This document shows positions 8,828-19,172 of a stretch of DNA of 32,747 nucleotides, one piece after another (position 1 is the first letter of the stretch; every line of letters starts with the position of its first letter). Under the pieces are notes generated by a model, which worked only from the letters and a program-made list of their open reading frames with translations, did no database searches and was not told the origin of the DNA. This stretch comes from Bacteroidales bacterium (GTDB lineage: Bacteria > Bacteroidota > Bacteroidia > Bacteroidales > UBA12077): contig JASGMZ010000005.1 in NCBI GenBank assembly GCA_030156305.1, forward strand, positions 1 through 32,747, written 5' to 3'. The position numbers and the translations under genes are program-made.

Positions 8828-8835
8828 CAAAGATA
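8828..8835 (-). promoter_or_regulatory. Candidate Bacteroidota -7 element (TATCTTTG on minus strand) for the OmpA gene
   Basis: Plus strand CAAAGATA, 48 nt upstream of the 8779 start; no clear -33 TTTG at canonical spacing. Confidence 0.4.
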
Positions 8836-8884
8836 TAAAATATGTTATATTCTGAATACGTTAATACGGAGTTAAAATTATTCA

Positions 8885-8892
8885 TATCTTTG
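8885..8892 (+). promoter_or_regulatory. Candidate Bacteroidota -7 element (TATCTTTG) for dxs
   Basis: TATCTTTG 19 nt before the likely dxs ATG at 8912; -33 not clear. Confidence 0.45.
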
Positions 8893-8911
8893 CAAAGAAT
8901 ATTTGTATTGT

Positions 8912-10831
8912 ATGTCAAGTGATTTATTAAAAAACATTCTTTTACCGGAAGATCTGAAAAAATTATCTATTGAAGAACTTCCGAAGTTAAGCCAGGAGCT
9001 CAGGCAATTTATTATTGATGTAGTTTCCTCTAATCCCGGGCATTTTGGTGCAAGTTTGGGTGTTGTTGAACTAACTATTGCTTTGCACTATGTATTTAAT
9101 ACCCCTTATGATAGAATTGTTTGGGATGTAGGCCATCAGGCATACGGGCATAAAATTCTTACAGGACGACGTGAGGTGTTTCATACCAACAGAAAATACA
9201 AAGGAATAAGTGGATTCCCAAAACCCTCCGAAAGTGTTTACGATGCATTTGGTGTGGGACATTCATCCACATCTATATCTGCAGCTTTAGGTATGGCCAA
9301 AGCATCTCATTTAAAAAATGAAAAAGACAGGCAGGTTGTTGCGGTTATAGGCGATGGATCTATGACTGCAGGATTGGCATTTGAAGGGCTAAACAATGCT
9401 GGTTCTGCAAAAGATAACATTTTAGTTATTTTAAATGATAACAACATGGCTATAGATCCTAATGTTGGTGCATTAAAAGAATATTTGCTTGATATTACAA
9501 CATCTAAGACTTATAATAAATTTAAAGATGATGTTTGGACTCTTTTAGGGCACTTAAATAAATTAGGCCATAATTATAGAAAAATTGCCCAACAAATAGA
9601 GAACTCCATTAAAACATTTCTTCTCCGGCAGAGTAATCTTTTCGAATCAATGAATTTCAGGTACTTCGGCCCGGTTGATGGGCATGATGTGGTTTTCCTC
9701 ACAAAAATTTTATCTGATTTAAAAGATATTCCTGGCCCCAAATTATTGCATGTAGTAACTCAAAAAGGTAAAGGATTTAAGCAAGCTGAGCAGAATCAAA
9801 CCGCATGGCATGCTCCCGGTAAATTTGATAAAACAACCGGAGAAATTTTAAAAGTTAAATCAGATAAACCTGTTGCTCCAAAATATCAGGATGTTTTTGG
9901 ACATACCTTATTGGAACTGGCCAAAAAAAATGATAAAATTGTTGGAATAACACCCGCTATGTCAACAGGATCATCATTAAATATTATGATGAAAGAAATT
10001 CCTGAACGTATTTTTGATGTTGGCATTGCAGAGCAACATGCTGTTACTTTTTCAGCAGGACTAGCTATTGAAGGAATGTTGCCGTTTTGTAATATCTATT
10101 CCTCGTTTATGCAACGTGCATACGATCAGATAATCCATGATGTAGCTATTCAAAAGTTAAATGTTGTTTTCTGTCTCGACCGTGGGGGGTTAGTAGGCGA
10201 AGATGGCGCTACACATCATGGAGTATATGACCTGGCTTATATGCGCTGCATTCCTGATATGATTGTTTCTGCCCCTTTAAATGAAGAAGAATTACGCAAC
10301 TTAATGTATACAGCGCAGTTGGAAAATCATGGCCCTTTCTCAATTCGTTATCCAAGAGGCAGAGGGGTTATGCCGGAATGGAAAACTCCATTTAAAAAAA
10401 TAAAGATTGGAAAAGGACAACAGATAAGAAAAGGAGAAGATATTGCGATTCTTTCGATTGGACACGTGGGCAATTATGTAATTGAAGCTTCTAAAATATT
10501 AGCCAAAAGTTATCAAATCGATGTGGCACATTACGATATGCGTTTTGTTAAACCTATTGATGAAGAGATTTTACATTTTGTAGGTAAAAACTATAAAGCG
10601 GTAATTACTATTGAAGATGGTACTATTATTGGAGGTTTTGGAAGTGCAATACTGGAGTTTATGAATGATCATGAATATAACCCTGTCATTAAGCGAATGG
10701 GCGTACCTGACAAATTTATTGAACAAGGAACACCTCAGGAACTGCACCATGAATGCGGCTTTGATGTACAGGGAATTATAAAAGAGGTTAGAGCGCTTAC
10801 CAAACCCAATATTTTATCTAATGTGGGATGA
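8912..10831 (+). CDS. dxs: 1-deoxy-D-xylulose-5-phosphate synthase
   Basis: Track ORF starts at TTG 8903; ATG at 8912 ([18 protein letters not shown]) preferred. [86 protein letters not shown]. Confidence 0.97.
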   Translation: MSSDLLKNILLPEDLKKLSIEELPKLSQELRQFIIDVVSSNPGHFGASLGVVELTIALHYVFNTPYDRIVWDVGHQAYGHKILTGRREVFHTNRKYKGISGFPKPSESVYDAFGVGHSSTSISAALGMAKASHLKNEKDRQVVAVIGDGSMTAGLAFEGLNNAGSAKDNILVILNDNNMAIDPNVGALKEYLLDITTSKTYNKFKDDVWTLLGHLNKLGHNYRKIAQQIENSIKTFLLRQSNLFESMNFRYFGPVDGHDVVFLTKILSDLKDIPGPKLLHVVTQKGKGFKQAEQNQTAWHAPGKFDKTTGEILKVKSDKPVAPKYQDVFGHTLLELAKKNDKIVGITPAMSTGSSLNIMMKEIPERIFDVGIAEQHAVTFSAGLAIEGMLPFCNIYSSFMQRAYDQIIHDVAIQKLNVVFCLDRGGLVGEDGATHHGVYDLAYMRCIPDMIVSAPLNEEELRNLMYTAQLENHGPFSIRYPRGRGVMPEWKTPFKKIKIGKGQQIRKGEDIAILSIGHVGNYVIEASKILAKSYQIDVAHYDMRFVKPIDEEILHFVGKNYKAVITIEDGTIIGGFGSAILEFMNDHEYNPVIKRMGVPDKFIEQGTPQELHHECGFDVQGIIKEVRALTKPNILSNVG

Positions 10832-10860
10832 TCTTTTTTTATGAAACATTAAAAATAAAT

Positions 10861-10891
10861 TTTGCTGAACAAAAAGTATTATCTATTTTTG
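10861..10891 (+). promoter_or_regulatory. Bacteroidota-type promoter for tRNA-Leu: TTTG-N19-TATTTTTG
   Basis: TTTG 10861-10864; TATTTTTG 10884-10891; 27 nt before the mature tRNA 5' end. Confidence 0.6.
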
Positions 10892-10918
10892 CACACGCAA
10901 AGGTTCATTGTTTATTAT

Positions 10919-11002
10919 GCCTGGGTGGCGGAATTGGTAGACGCGCTGGTCTCAAACACCAGTGGACATTAGTCCGTGTCGGTTCGAGCCCGACTCCAGG
11001 TA
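10919..11002 (+). tRNA. tRNA-Leu, anticodon CAA (CCA not encoded)
   Basis: GCCTGGGTGGCGGAATTGGTAGACGCGCTGGTCTCAAACACCAG-variable arm-GGTTCGAGCCCGACTCCAGGTA; anticodon stem CTGGT/ACCAG with loop CTCAAAC; long class II variable arm; acceptor stem closes with G-U at the end. Confidence 0.95.
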
Positions 11003-11013
11003 CTTTTAACAGA

Positions 11014-11037
11014 ACCCTCTTTTAAGAGGGTTTTTTT
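11014..11037 (+). terminator. Rho-independent-like terminator after tRNA-Leu
   Basis: ACCCTCTTTTAAGAGGGT followed by a T run. Confidence 0.8.
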
Positions 11038-11061
11038 GTATTGTTTAAAACGATCTGACTT

Positions 11062-11508
11062 ATGAGTAATCCTGAATCATTACATCCATATAAAGAAAAA
11101 CAACTTGAATATGATAAGCGATACCTTGAAATGGCTAAAATTTGGTCTAAAAACTCTTATTGTGTCCGACGAAAAGTGGGTGCATTAATTGTTAAAGGGA
11201 AAATGATTATCTCCGATGGGTATAATGGTACTCCTTCGGGTTTTGAAAATGTTTGTGAAGATGAAAATAATGTTACAAAACCTTATGTTTTACATGCTGA
11301 AGCCAATGCCATTACAAAAGTGGCCAAGTCAAACAATAGCTCCGAAGGAGCTACGTTATATGTTACTACATCTCCTTGTATGGAATGTTCAAAATTAATC
11401 ATTCAATCGGGGATAAAAAGAGTTGTTTTTTGTGATAAGTATCACAAAACAGAAGGATTGCAGTTATTAGAAAGAGCAAATATTGAAATTGTACATTTAT
11501 TATTATAA
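11062..11508 (+). CDS. Deoxycytidylate (dCMP) deaminase family zinc protein
   Basis: CVRRKVGALIVKGKMIISDGYNGTPSGFENVCED; HAEANAI; TTSPCMECSKLIIQSGIKRVVF. Confidence 0.93.
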   Translation: MSNPESLHPYKEKQLEYDKRYLEMAKIWSKNSYCVRRKVGALIVKGKMIISDGYNGTPSGFENVCEDENNVTKPYVLHAEANAITKVAKSNNSSEGATLYVTTSPCMECSKLIIQSGIKRVVFCDKYHKTEGLQLLERANIEIVHLLL

Positions 11509-11518
11509 ATCATGCATT

Positions 11519-13120
11519 ATGGCCGAAAAGAAAATTAATAAAATATATTTACCCATACTATTTGCTATTATATTGATAGCAGGAATTATACTTGGAAGTT
11601 CGTTGAGTAAAAATAACGGGAATCATTCTTCTTATGTATATCAAGAGGAAGACAAGTTGCTTCGTATTATTAATTACATTGAACAGCGTTATGTAGATAC
11701 GGTTTCAAGAGAAAAATTAGAGAATGCTGCTATCCCGGCAATATTAGAGGAATTAGATCCGCATTCGGTATATATCCCTGTTGATGATATGCAGCAAGTA
11801 AGTGAAGATCTACGAGGAAATTTCGAAGGCATAGGTGTAGTATTTAATCATCAAACCGATACGGCAATTATTATCAATGTTATATCTGGTGGACCGTCTG
11901 ATAAAGCAGGAGTAATAGCTGGCGACAGAATTATTAAGGTAAACGATTCTCTTGTTGCAGGACAAAATCTTCCAAGTAACGATTTAGTGGGAATGTTAAA
12001 AGGAGAGATGGGAACTAGGGTAAAAGTTAGCCTGGAGCGGAAAGGTGTTCCTGAACTGATTGAGGTGGAAATTATTCGTGATAAAATACCACTTTATAGT
12101 GTAGATGTTGCTTATATGGTAACCAACGAAATTGGATATATTAAAATAAACCGGTTTGCTGAAACAACATTTAAAGAGTTTTTAAAAGGGGTTGAAAAAT
12201 TAAAAAAACAAAATTTAAAGAAACTTATTGTTGACTTACGTGGCAACAATGGAGGATACATGATTGCTGCTACCAATATAGCGGATCAGTTTTTAGAGGA
12301 AGGACAGTTAATTGTTTATACCGAAGGAAAAGCAAGCCCGCGGCAGGAAATTTATTCTACCTCACGTGGCGTTTGTAAAGATATTGAAGTTGTAGTTTTA
12401 CAAGACGAATGGGCAGCGTCAGCCAGTGAAATATTGGCCGGCGCTATACAGGATAATGATCGCGGAACAATTATTGGCCGCCGATCGTTTGGAAAAGGAT
12501 TAGTACAAGAAGCCTATCCCCTTTCTGATGGGTCGGTTATCAGACTTACTGTTGCACGATATTATACGCCAACAGGCCGTAGTATACAAAAGCCTTATAA
12601 TGATGATAAAATGGAATATTATAATGACATTTATAATCGATTTCAACATGGAGAATTTGAAGCTGAGGATAGCATTCATTTTGCCGACTCGTTAAAATAT
12701 ACTACTCCCGAAGGGAAAGTTGTTTTTGGAGGTGGAGGAATTATGCCCGATATTTTTGTGCCTATCGATACTACAGGGTACTCAAAATATTATTCTGAAA
12801 TTGTTCAAAAAGGAATCTTACAGGATTTTACCTTTAATTATGCGGATGAAAACCGGGGAAAATTGAATCCGTTTAAGACTGCTGAGGAGATTAATAATTA
12901 CTTAATTTCTGTTGAAATTTTCGATCAGTTTGTTGCTTATGCCTCACAAAAAGGGGTGCAGCAAACAGTTAAAGGTTTTGATAAATCAAAGAAAATAATT
13001 GATACACAAATCAAAGCACTTATTGCAAGAAATATATTGGATAACGATGGCTATTACCCAATTATAAAAGAGATTGACAGGACGCTTAATGTTGCGGTTA
13101 AATTTTTAGAAAATAAATAA
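11519..13120 (+). CDS. S41 family C-terminal processing protease (CtpA/Prc-like) with PDZ domain
   Basis: Track ORF starts at 11483 inside the preceding gene; ATG 11519 (MAEKKINKIYLP) preferred. DPHSVYIPVDD, GNFEGIGVVF, PDZ GGPSDKAGVIAGDRIIKVND, DLRGNNGGYM, ASASEILAGAIQDNDRGTIIGRRSFGKGLVQ. Confidence 0.95.
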   Translation: MAEKKINKIYLPILFAIILIAGIILGSSLSKNNGNHSSYVYQEEDKLLRIINYIEQRYVDTVSREKLENAAIPAILEELDPHSVYIPVDDMQQVSEDLRGNFEGIGVVFNHQTDTAIIINVISGGPSDKAGVIAGDRIIKVNDSLVAGQNLPSNDLVGMLKGEMGTRVKVSLERKGVPELIEVEIIRDKIPLYSVDVAYMVTNEIGYIKINRFAETTFKEFLKGVEKLKKQNLKKLIVDLRGNNGGYMIAATNIADQFLEEGQLIVYTEGKASPRQEIYSTSRGVCKDIEVVVLQDEWAASASEILAGAIQDNDRGTIIGRRSFGKGLVQEAYPLSDGSVIRLTVARYYTPTGRSIQKPYNDDKMEYYNDIYNRFQHGEFEAEDSIHFADSLKYTTPEGKVVFGGGGIMPDIFVPIDTTGYSKYYSEIVQKGILQDFTFNYADENRGKLNPFKTAEEINNYLISVEIFDQFVAYASQKGVQQTVKGFDKSKKIIDTQIKALIARNILDNDGYYPIIKEIDRTLNVAVKFLENK

Positions 13121-13218
13121 TTTTTTTATTAAACCCTTTTTATCTTTAAAAGTCATATTATAGAATTAGGATTAAATGGTAGATTTAATTCATAATTTTG
13201 GGTTTTTAGGTTAGTTGT

Positions 13219-13248
13219 AGGCACTCTGGGGAGAGTGCCTCTCTTTTT
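13219..13248 (+). terminator. Strong hairpin with T-rich tail, probable terminator
   Basis: AGGCACTCT-GGGG-AGAGTGCCT (13219-13240) followed by CTCTTTTT. Confidence 0.65.
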
Positions 13249-13374
13249 ATGAAAAATTAGATGCATATTCCTTGTATCATTTTTTGAACTTCAATATATT
13301 TTTAATTTAAAAGATTTTTCTGAACAATTTTTACTATTTTGTGTTTATTGTATTGATAAAATAGTTAAACACAA

Positions 13375-15792
13375 ATGAAGAAAATTAATATATATCTATT
13401 ATATTTTTGGATATTGCCAGGAACAATTATTGGACAACAAAAAAGTAGTGGGGAGATTCAGGGTAGAGTTTTTAATAGTAAGAATAATGAGCCGGTACCA
13501 TTTGCAAATGTGGTGATATTCAAAACAACCATAGGTTCGGCTTCAAATTTTGATGGTGAATTTTTGTTTACTGGATTAGAACCCGGTTTTGTAAAGTTAC
13601 AAGTTTCTGCCGTTGGTTATAAAACCTATATCTCTGAAGAAATCATGGTCACCAATGCCAAAAAGGTTAATATCAATATCCCTTTGGAAGAAACCTCTGT
13701 AGCTCTCGATGAAGTTGTTGTTAAGCCATCGCCCTTTCGAAAAACAGAAGAGAGTCCTGTGTCTCTACGTCGAATAGGTATTCAGGATATAGAAAAAAGC
13801 CCGGGTGCAAATCGTGATATTTCTAAGGTTATTCAATCTTTTCCAGGGGTTGCATCCACTCCTGTTCAACGAAATGATGTGATTGTCCGTGGAGGTGGAC
13901 CCAGTGAGAATTCTTTTTATCTCGATGGGGTTGAAATACCTAATATAAACCATTTTGCTACACAGGGAGCTTCCGGAGGGCCGGTGGGGATCATTAATGT
14001 GGATTTTATTCGCGAAGTAGATTTTTATTCGGGTGCCTTCCCGGCTAACAGGGGTAATGCACTAAGTTCGGTGCTGGAGTTTAAGCAAAAAGACGGGAAC
14101 AAAGAAAAATTAGAAACACAAGGAACGTTGGGGGCCTCAGAAGTAGCTTTGACTTTTGACGGACCAATAACTGATAATACAACATTTATCTTTTCAGCCC
14201 GTAGATCTTATCTGCAAATATTGTTTGACGCTTTGCAGCTTCCTTTTTTACCCACTTATAACGATGCACAGGTTAAAATTAAAACCCGTTTTAACGAAAA
14301 AAACGAACTTACTTTAATTGGGTTGGGAGCTATCGACCAATTCGATTTAAATCTCGATGCAAATGATACGGAAGATCAACGTTACATTTTAAATTATATT
14401 CCAGTGAATGAGCAATGGAGCTACACGGTTGGCGCTGTATTTAAGCATTATAGAGAAAAAAGTTATGATACCTGGGTTTTAAGCAGAAATGCACTGAATA
14501 ATCGATCCTATAAATACCAGGACAATATTGAGGTAGATTCATTATTAACATTTGATTATTTGTCCGAAGAATCAGAAACAAAATTTAGGTACGAAAATAC
14601 AATCCGTAGTGATAATGGATATAAAATAAATTATGGTGCAGGAGTAGAATACGCAAAATATACAAATGATACCTACCGAAAACAATTTGTTGGCACTGCA
14701 ACACAAACTATTAATTACTATACTAAATTAGATTTATGGTCGTGGTCATTATTTGGACAAATTAGTAAAGAATATTTTGGGGAGAGGTTATCCCTTTCTT
14801 TGGGAGCAAGAACCGATGCGAATAACTATTCATCCGAAATGTCTAATTTGCTTTCGCAATTTTCACCACGCTTTTCTGCATCCTATCAATTAAAATCTGA
14901 TTTATCTATTAATTTTAATACAGGACGTTATTATCAGCGTCCGGCATATACTACATTAGGATTTAGTGATGCTACAGGCGTATTAATTAATAAATCAAAC
15001 GGATTAAAATATATTTCTGTCGATCACCTGGTAGGTGGTTTTGAATATTTGCCAAACGATGAAAGCGTCATTTCTCTGGAAGGTTTTTATAAATATTATC
15101 ATGATTATCCTCTTTCTGTTAACGACTCCATAGCTTTATCCAATAAAGGGGCCGATTATGGTTCTTTCGGCGATGAAGAGGTGTTATCTGTTGCCGAAGG
15201 ACAAGCGTATGGATTGGAGTTACTAGCTCGTCATAGAAATTTGTGGGGATTTAACCTGGTGCTTTCTTATACCTTAGTTCGCAGTGAATTTAAGGAGTTT
15301 GACGAAAATTTGAATCTAACATCAACCTTTATTCCTTCATCTTGGGATAATATTCATTTATTGAATTTAACCGCTACAAGAGATTTAAAACGCAACTGGC
15401 AGTTTGGCTTTAAATGGCGATTTGTTGGCGGTTCACCATATACCCCGTTTGATGAGAATAAATCCAGCCTGATAGACGCATGGAATGCACGTGGGCGAGA
15501 ATATCTGGATTACGCGCAATTTAATGCTTTACGTTTAGATCCCTTTCATCAACTCGATATTCGAATCGATAAACAATATTTTCTTGAAAAATGGTCGTTA
15601 ATGTTTTATATTGATGTGCAAAATATTTATAATTTTAAATCTGATGAGCCTGATAAGCTTATAACCCAAACCGATCAAAACGGCAATGTTTTAATCGATA
15701 CTACTGATCCAACAAGATATGATTTGAAAAGAATTGAAAGTGACGGTTCAGGAACGGTGTTGCCCTCATTAGGAATTATTGTTCAATTTTAA
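13375..15792 (+). CDS. TonB-dependent receptor with N-terminal carboxypeptidase-regulatory-like domain
   Basis: GRVFNSKNNEPVPFANVVIFKTTIGSASNFDGEFLFTGLEPG; plug VIQSFPGVASTPVQRNDVIVRGGGPSENSFYLDGVEIPN; beta-barrel C-terminus. Confidence 0.95.
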   Translation: MKKINIYLLYFWILPGTIIGQQKSSGEIQGRVFNSKNNEPVPFANVVIFKTTIGSASNFDGEFLFTGLEPGFVKLQVSAVGYKTYISEEIMVTNAKKVNINIPLEETSVALDEVVVKPSPFRKTEESPVSLRRIGIQDIEKSPGANRDISKVIQSFPGVASTPVQRNDVIVRGGGPSENSFYLDGVEIPNINHFATQGASGGPVGIINVDFIREVDFYSGAFPANRGNALSSVLEFKQKDGNKEKLETQGTLGASEVALTFDGPITDNTTFIFSARRSYLQILFDALQLPFLPTYNDAQVKIKTRFNEKNELTLIGLGAIDQFDLNLDANDTEDQRYILNYIPVNEQWSYTVGAVFKHYREKSYDTWVLSRNALNNRSYKYQDNIEVDSLLTFDYLSEESETKFRYENTIRSDNGYKINYGAGVEYAKYTNDTYRKQFVGTATQTINYYTKLDLWSWSLFGQISKEYFGERLSLSLGARTDANNYSSEMSNLLSQFSPRFSASYQLKSDLSINFNTGRYYQRPAYTTLGFSDATGVLINKSNGLKYISVDHLVGGFEYLPNDESVISLEGFYKYYHDYPLSVNDSIALSNKGADYGSFGDEEVLSVAEGQAYGLELLARHRNLWGFNLVLSYTLVRSEFKEFDENLNLTSTFIPSSWDNIHLLNLTATRDLKRNWQFGFKWRFVGGSPYTPFDENKSSLIDAWNARGREYLDYAQFNALRLDPFHQLDIRIDKQYFLEKWSLMFYIDVQNIYNFKSDEPDKLITQTDQNGNVLIDTTDPTRYDLKRIESDGSGTVLPSLGIIVQF

Positions 15793-15803
15793 TAATTACA
15801 GTT

Positions 15804-16544
15804 ATGGTTAGAAATTTTATGATTATTGTTCTGATTTTATTGGTGATGGGAACTAAAGCTCAGCAAACGAAAGAGGAAAAATCTAACAAATATATTTTTG
15901 CAACAAATCAGCAAGGGAAGGGCCCGGAAATTGAAATTCATTTTAATGAAGGTACTGCATTTTATTACCCGTTAATGGCTATATGGATTGAGGATATGGA
16001 TGGGAATTATTTACAAACCCTTTATGTGGCAGAATCAATTGCCAAAGGTGTTTTTAATTATGGAGAAATAAGGGATAACCGATGGGTCAATGGTGCAAAA
16101 CGCAGGCCCGCAGCATTGCCCTATTGGGGTCATAAACGTGGAGTTAAGGCTAACGATGGTTTTTATATGCCTACACCCCAAAATCCAATAGCAGATGCTT
16201 ATACCGGTGCAACACCAACCTCCGGGTTTGTTTTAAAAACCAAAGCAGATAATCCATTGCCCGTTCATTTTAAGATTTTGTTTGAAATAAACCAGTCGTG
16301 GGACTGGAATAAATACTGGACTAATAATAAGTTCCCTGATGATGAGCATTATAAAACTTCATCACAACCTGCAGTAGTTTATGCTGCCACTATTGATTTA
16401 AAATCCGAACAGGAGATTTATGAAATGAAGCCCATTGGACATAGTCATTATTCGGGTAAAGACGGGAATTTATATCCCGATTTAAGCACCTTAACCACAG
16501 CACTACAAATAGCAGATAAAATCAGGGTGAAAATAAAGAAATAA
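15804..16544 (+). CDS. Secreted DUF2271-like protein
   Basis: Signal peptide MIIVLILLVMGTKAQ; YPLMAIWIEDMDGNYLQTLYV... character; 11 nt after the TonB receptor gene. Confidence 0.6.
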   Translation: MVRNFMIIVLILLVMGTKAQQTKEEKSNKYIFATNQQGKGPEIEIHFNEGTAFYYPLMAIWIEDMDGNYLQTLYVAESIAKGVFNYGEIRDNRWVNGAKRRPAALPYWGHKRGVKANDGFYMPTPQNPIADAYTGATPTSGFVLKTKADNPLPVHFKILFEINQSWDWNKYWTNNKFPDDEHYKTSSQPAVVYAATIDLKSEQEIYEMKPIGHSHYSGKDGNLYPDLSTLTTALQIADKIRVKIKK

Positions 16545-16553
16545 TTTCCGGGT

Positions 16554-16997
16554 TTATTGGCTCCAAACCATTATCAATTCAGGTTCATTGGTGTTTTCTT
16601 CAATCTCTTCAGCAACAATAGTAAAACCTGAATGGTTGTAAAACGCTACACTATGGGTATTCTTTTTTAAAACCTTAAGCTCAATATTTTTTCGATTTTC
16701 TTTGATAAAGTTGAGTAGAGCTGTTCCTATTCCTTTTCCTTTTCCTTGTAACTCTGTTTTTACAAAAATGGCTGCAAGATAATTATCAACCATCGAAATA
16801 AAACCTACCATTTCCTGATTTTTAATTGCTACATACGTTTCCGATTGTAGTAAATATTTTTCTGCCATTTCCTTTTTGTGTGATTTCCACAATGAAGGAG
16901 CAATAAAATCATGCGCTTTTACTGAAGCATGATACCAAAGCTCAACAATGGGCAGAATATCATTAAGTGTAGTGTAAATTTCCGGTTTTTCATTCAA
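16554..16997 (-). CDS. GNAT family N-acetyltransferase
   Basis: AIFVKTELQGKGKGIGTALLNFIKENRKNIELKVLKKNTHSVAFYNHSGF. Confidence 0.92.
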   Translation of the reverse strand: MNEKPEIYTTLNDILPIVELWYHASVKAHDFIAPSLWKSHKKEMAEKYLLQSETYVAIKNQEMVGFISMVDNYLAAIFVKTELQGKGKGIGTALLNFIKENRKNIELKVLKKNTHSVAFYNHSGFTIVAEEIEENTNEPELIMVWSQ

Positions 16998-17013
16998 ATA
17001 TTTAAGTATACCC

Positions 17014-17766
17014 TTAATCTTTTTTTATAAGGGATAATGCTTTTTGTAAATCTTCCGGGGTATCTATTCCTAATGAATCGAAATGGGTTTTTGCTAACTT
17101 GATGGTATATCCGTTTTCAATCCAACGGTTTTGCTCCAACGATTCTGCTATCTCCAGTTTCGATCTTTCCAGCAGGGTAATTTTTGATAAAACAGAAGTT
17201 TTATAGGCATACATCCCAATATGTCGATAAAAGTCGAAAGATTTTAACCAGTGCTCTTTTTCTTTATTACGAACATATGGAATTGGTGAGCGGCTAAAAT
17301 AGATCGCATTCATTTGGTAATCAAAAATTACCTTAGGTTTGTTGGGATTAAAAATATCCTCCGGATTAGTAATCTTTTTTATTAAAGTAGCTATTTCAGT
17401 TTCATCAGAGGTAAAACAATTTATTAATTCTTTAATCTGCGCAGGCTCAATAAAAGGTTCATCACCTTGTATATTTATCACAACATCAAAAGGTGTATTT
17501 AATTTTTTTTGAATGATCTTAATAGCTTCAGCAAGCCTGTCTGTACCACTTTTGTGATCTTTAGAAGTGATTACATATTGTCCTCCAAACTGTTTTATTT
17601 CATTGGCAATTCTTTCATCATCTGTGGCAACATAAACATAATCGAGTGCTTTTTTTGCCTGTTCGTAAACTCTGTTTATCATGCTTTTACCATGGATGTT
17701 AACCAGCGGTTTTCCGGGAAATCGGCTCGACTCATATCGCGAAGGAATAATTCCTATAAATTTCAT
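17014..17766 (-). CDS. kdsB: 3-deoxy-manno-octulosonate cytidylyltransferase
   Basis: MKFIGIIPSRYESSRFPGKPLVNIHGKSMINRVYEQA; VINIQGDEPFIEP; YFSRSPIPYVR; HIGMYAYK; LEQNRWIENG. Confidence 0.97.
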   Translation of the reverse strand: MKFIGIIPSRYESSRFPGKPLVNIHGKSMINRVYEQAKKALDYVYVATDDERIANEIKQFGGQYVITSKDHKSGTDRLAEAIKIIQKKLNTPFDVVINIQGDEPFIEPAQIKELINCFTSDETEIATLIKKITNPEDIFNPNKPKVIFDYQMNAIYFSRSPIPYVRNKEKEHWLKSFDFYRHIGMYAYKTSVLSKITLLERSKLEIAESLEQNRWIENGYTIKLAKTHFDSLGIDTPEDLQKALSLIKKD

Positions 17767-17920
17767 GAATACTTTAATGTTTTAAGTAATTTTAGTACAA
17801 ATGTATATATTATGACTTAATGACAGCAAATTTTGGGTAAAAATTGATTAAAATTAAACAAAAACAGATATAAAATTGTAATTTTGTCATATAAAATGAT
17901 AAGATAAAATTTATATCGTA

Positions 17921-19150
17921 ATGGATATTCAAAAAATAAAGCAACGGTTTGGTATTATTGGCAATTCGATAACCCTAAACCGGGCCATTGATATTGCTGC
18001 CCAGGTTGCACCCACTGATCTTTCGGTTTTAATATCAGGCGAAAGCGGTACAGGGAAAGAGGCTTTTCCCCAAATTATTCATCATTTTAGCGCACGGAAG
18101 CATGGCAAATATATTCCCGTAAATTGCGGTGCAATACCCGAAGGAACCATTGATTCAGAGTTGTTTGGACACGAAAAGGGATCCTTTACCGGTGCGCATG
18201 AAACGCGTAAAGGGTATTTTGAGGTTGCAGATCAAGGAACCATCTTTCTCGACGAAGTGGCAGAATTGCCTCTATCTACTCAGGTGAGGTTGCTCAGAGT
18301 ACTCGAAAGTGGTGAATTCCTCAGGGTAGGATCGTCGAAAGTGCAAAAAACTAATGTTCGCGTAATTGCCGCAACAAATATTGATCTTGTTAAAGCTATT
18401 GAAGAGAATAAGTTTAGAGAAGATCTTTATTACAGGTTAAATACTGTTCCAATTTCAATACCGCCGTTGCGAGAGCGAGGTGATGATATCTATTTATTAT
18501 TCCGAAAATTTGCAACAGATTTTGCCGAACGTTACCGTATGCCTCAGATAAGCCTTGATGATGAGGCAAAGGCAATGCTTGAAAATTACCAATGGCCTGG
18601 AAACGTGCGACAATTGAAAAATATTACCGAACAATTGTCCGTTATCGAAAAGGATAGAATTGTATCTGCCGATGTTTTAAAAAGATATTTGCCTGATTAT
18701 TATCCGAATAAATTACCCGCGCTTTATAATAAAAGCGATTTAATTGATGAAAAAACATCTGCTTCTGAGCGAGAGATTCTTTATAAAATCTTGTTTGATA
18801 TGAAGCATGATTTAAATAATTTGAAGAAGTTAGTTCATGAAATTATTGAAAAAGGGGATCATGTTGAAGAGCTTAAGCATGCCGATCAGCTTATTCAAAA
18901 TTATAATCAGGAAACATCATCGGTAATAAACACTATAGATCGACAAAATAAAGATTTTAGTAAAAACAATGTTCCAAATATTGAAGATACCGAAGAGTTT
19001 GTAGAAGAGTCATTATCACTGGAAGATAAGGAAATTGAGCTTATTAGGAAAGCACTTGACAAGCATAATGGGAAAAGAAAATATGCTGCACAGGAGTTGG
19101 GAATTTCCGAACGAACCCTTTATCGAAAAATTAAAGAATACGATATTTAG
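17921..19150 (+). CDS. Sigma-54-interacting AAA+ activator with C-terminal Fis-type HTH, no N-terminal sensory domain
   Basis: GESGTGKE Walker A; ELFGHEKGSFTGA; GTIFLDEVAELP; C-terminal KRKYAAQELGISERTLYRKIKEY. Confidence 0.95.
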   Translation: MDIQKIKQRFGIIGNSITLNRAIDIAAQVAPTDLSVLISGESGTGKEAFPQIIHHFSARKHGKYIPVNCGAIPEGTIDSELFGHEKGSFTGAHETRKGYFEVADQGTIFLDEVAELPLSTQVRLLRVLESGEFLRVGSSKVQKTNVRVIAATNIDLVKAIEENKFREDLYYRLNTVPISIPPLRERGDDIYLLFRKFATDFAERYRMPQISLDDEAKAMLENYQWPGNVRQLKNITEQLSVIEKDRIVSADVLKRYLPDYYPNKLPALYNKSDLIDEKTSASEREILYKILFDMKHDLNNLKKLVHEIIEKGDHVEELKHADQLIQNYNQETSSVINTIDRQNKDFSKNNVPNIEDTEEFVEESLSLEDKEIELIRKALDKHNGKRKYAAQELGISERTLYRKIKEYDI

Positions 19151-19172
19151 TTAGATGCAAATTTGCAACAAC

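Noticed and set aside
10828-11025. 65-aa ORF overlapping the tRNA
   Set aside because: Contains the translated tRNA-Leu sequence (LGGGIGRRAGLKHQWTLVRVGSSPTPGT), a typical spurious call
13219-13240. GCACTC...GAGTGC similarity to the CIRCE heat-shock operator
   Set aside because: Spacer is 6 nt rather than 9, flanks do not match TTA/TAA, and a T-rich tail follows; better as a terminator hairpin, and not near a chaperone gene
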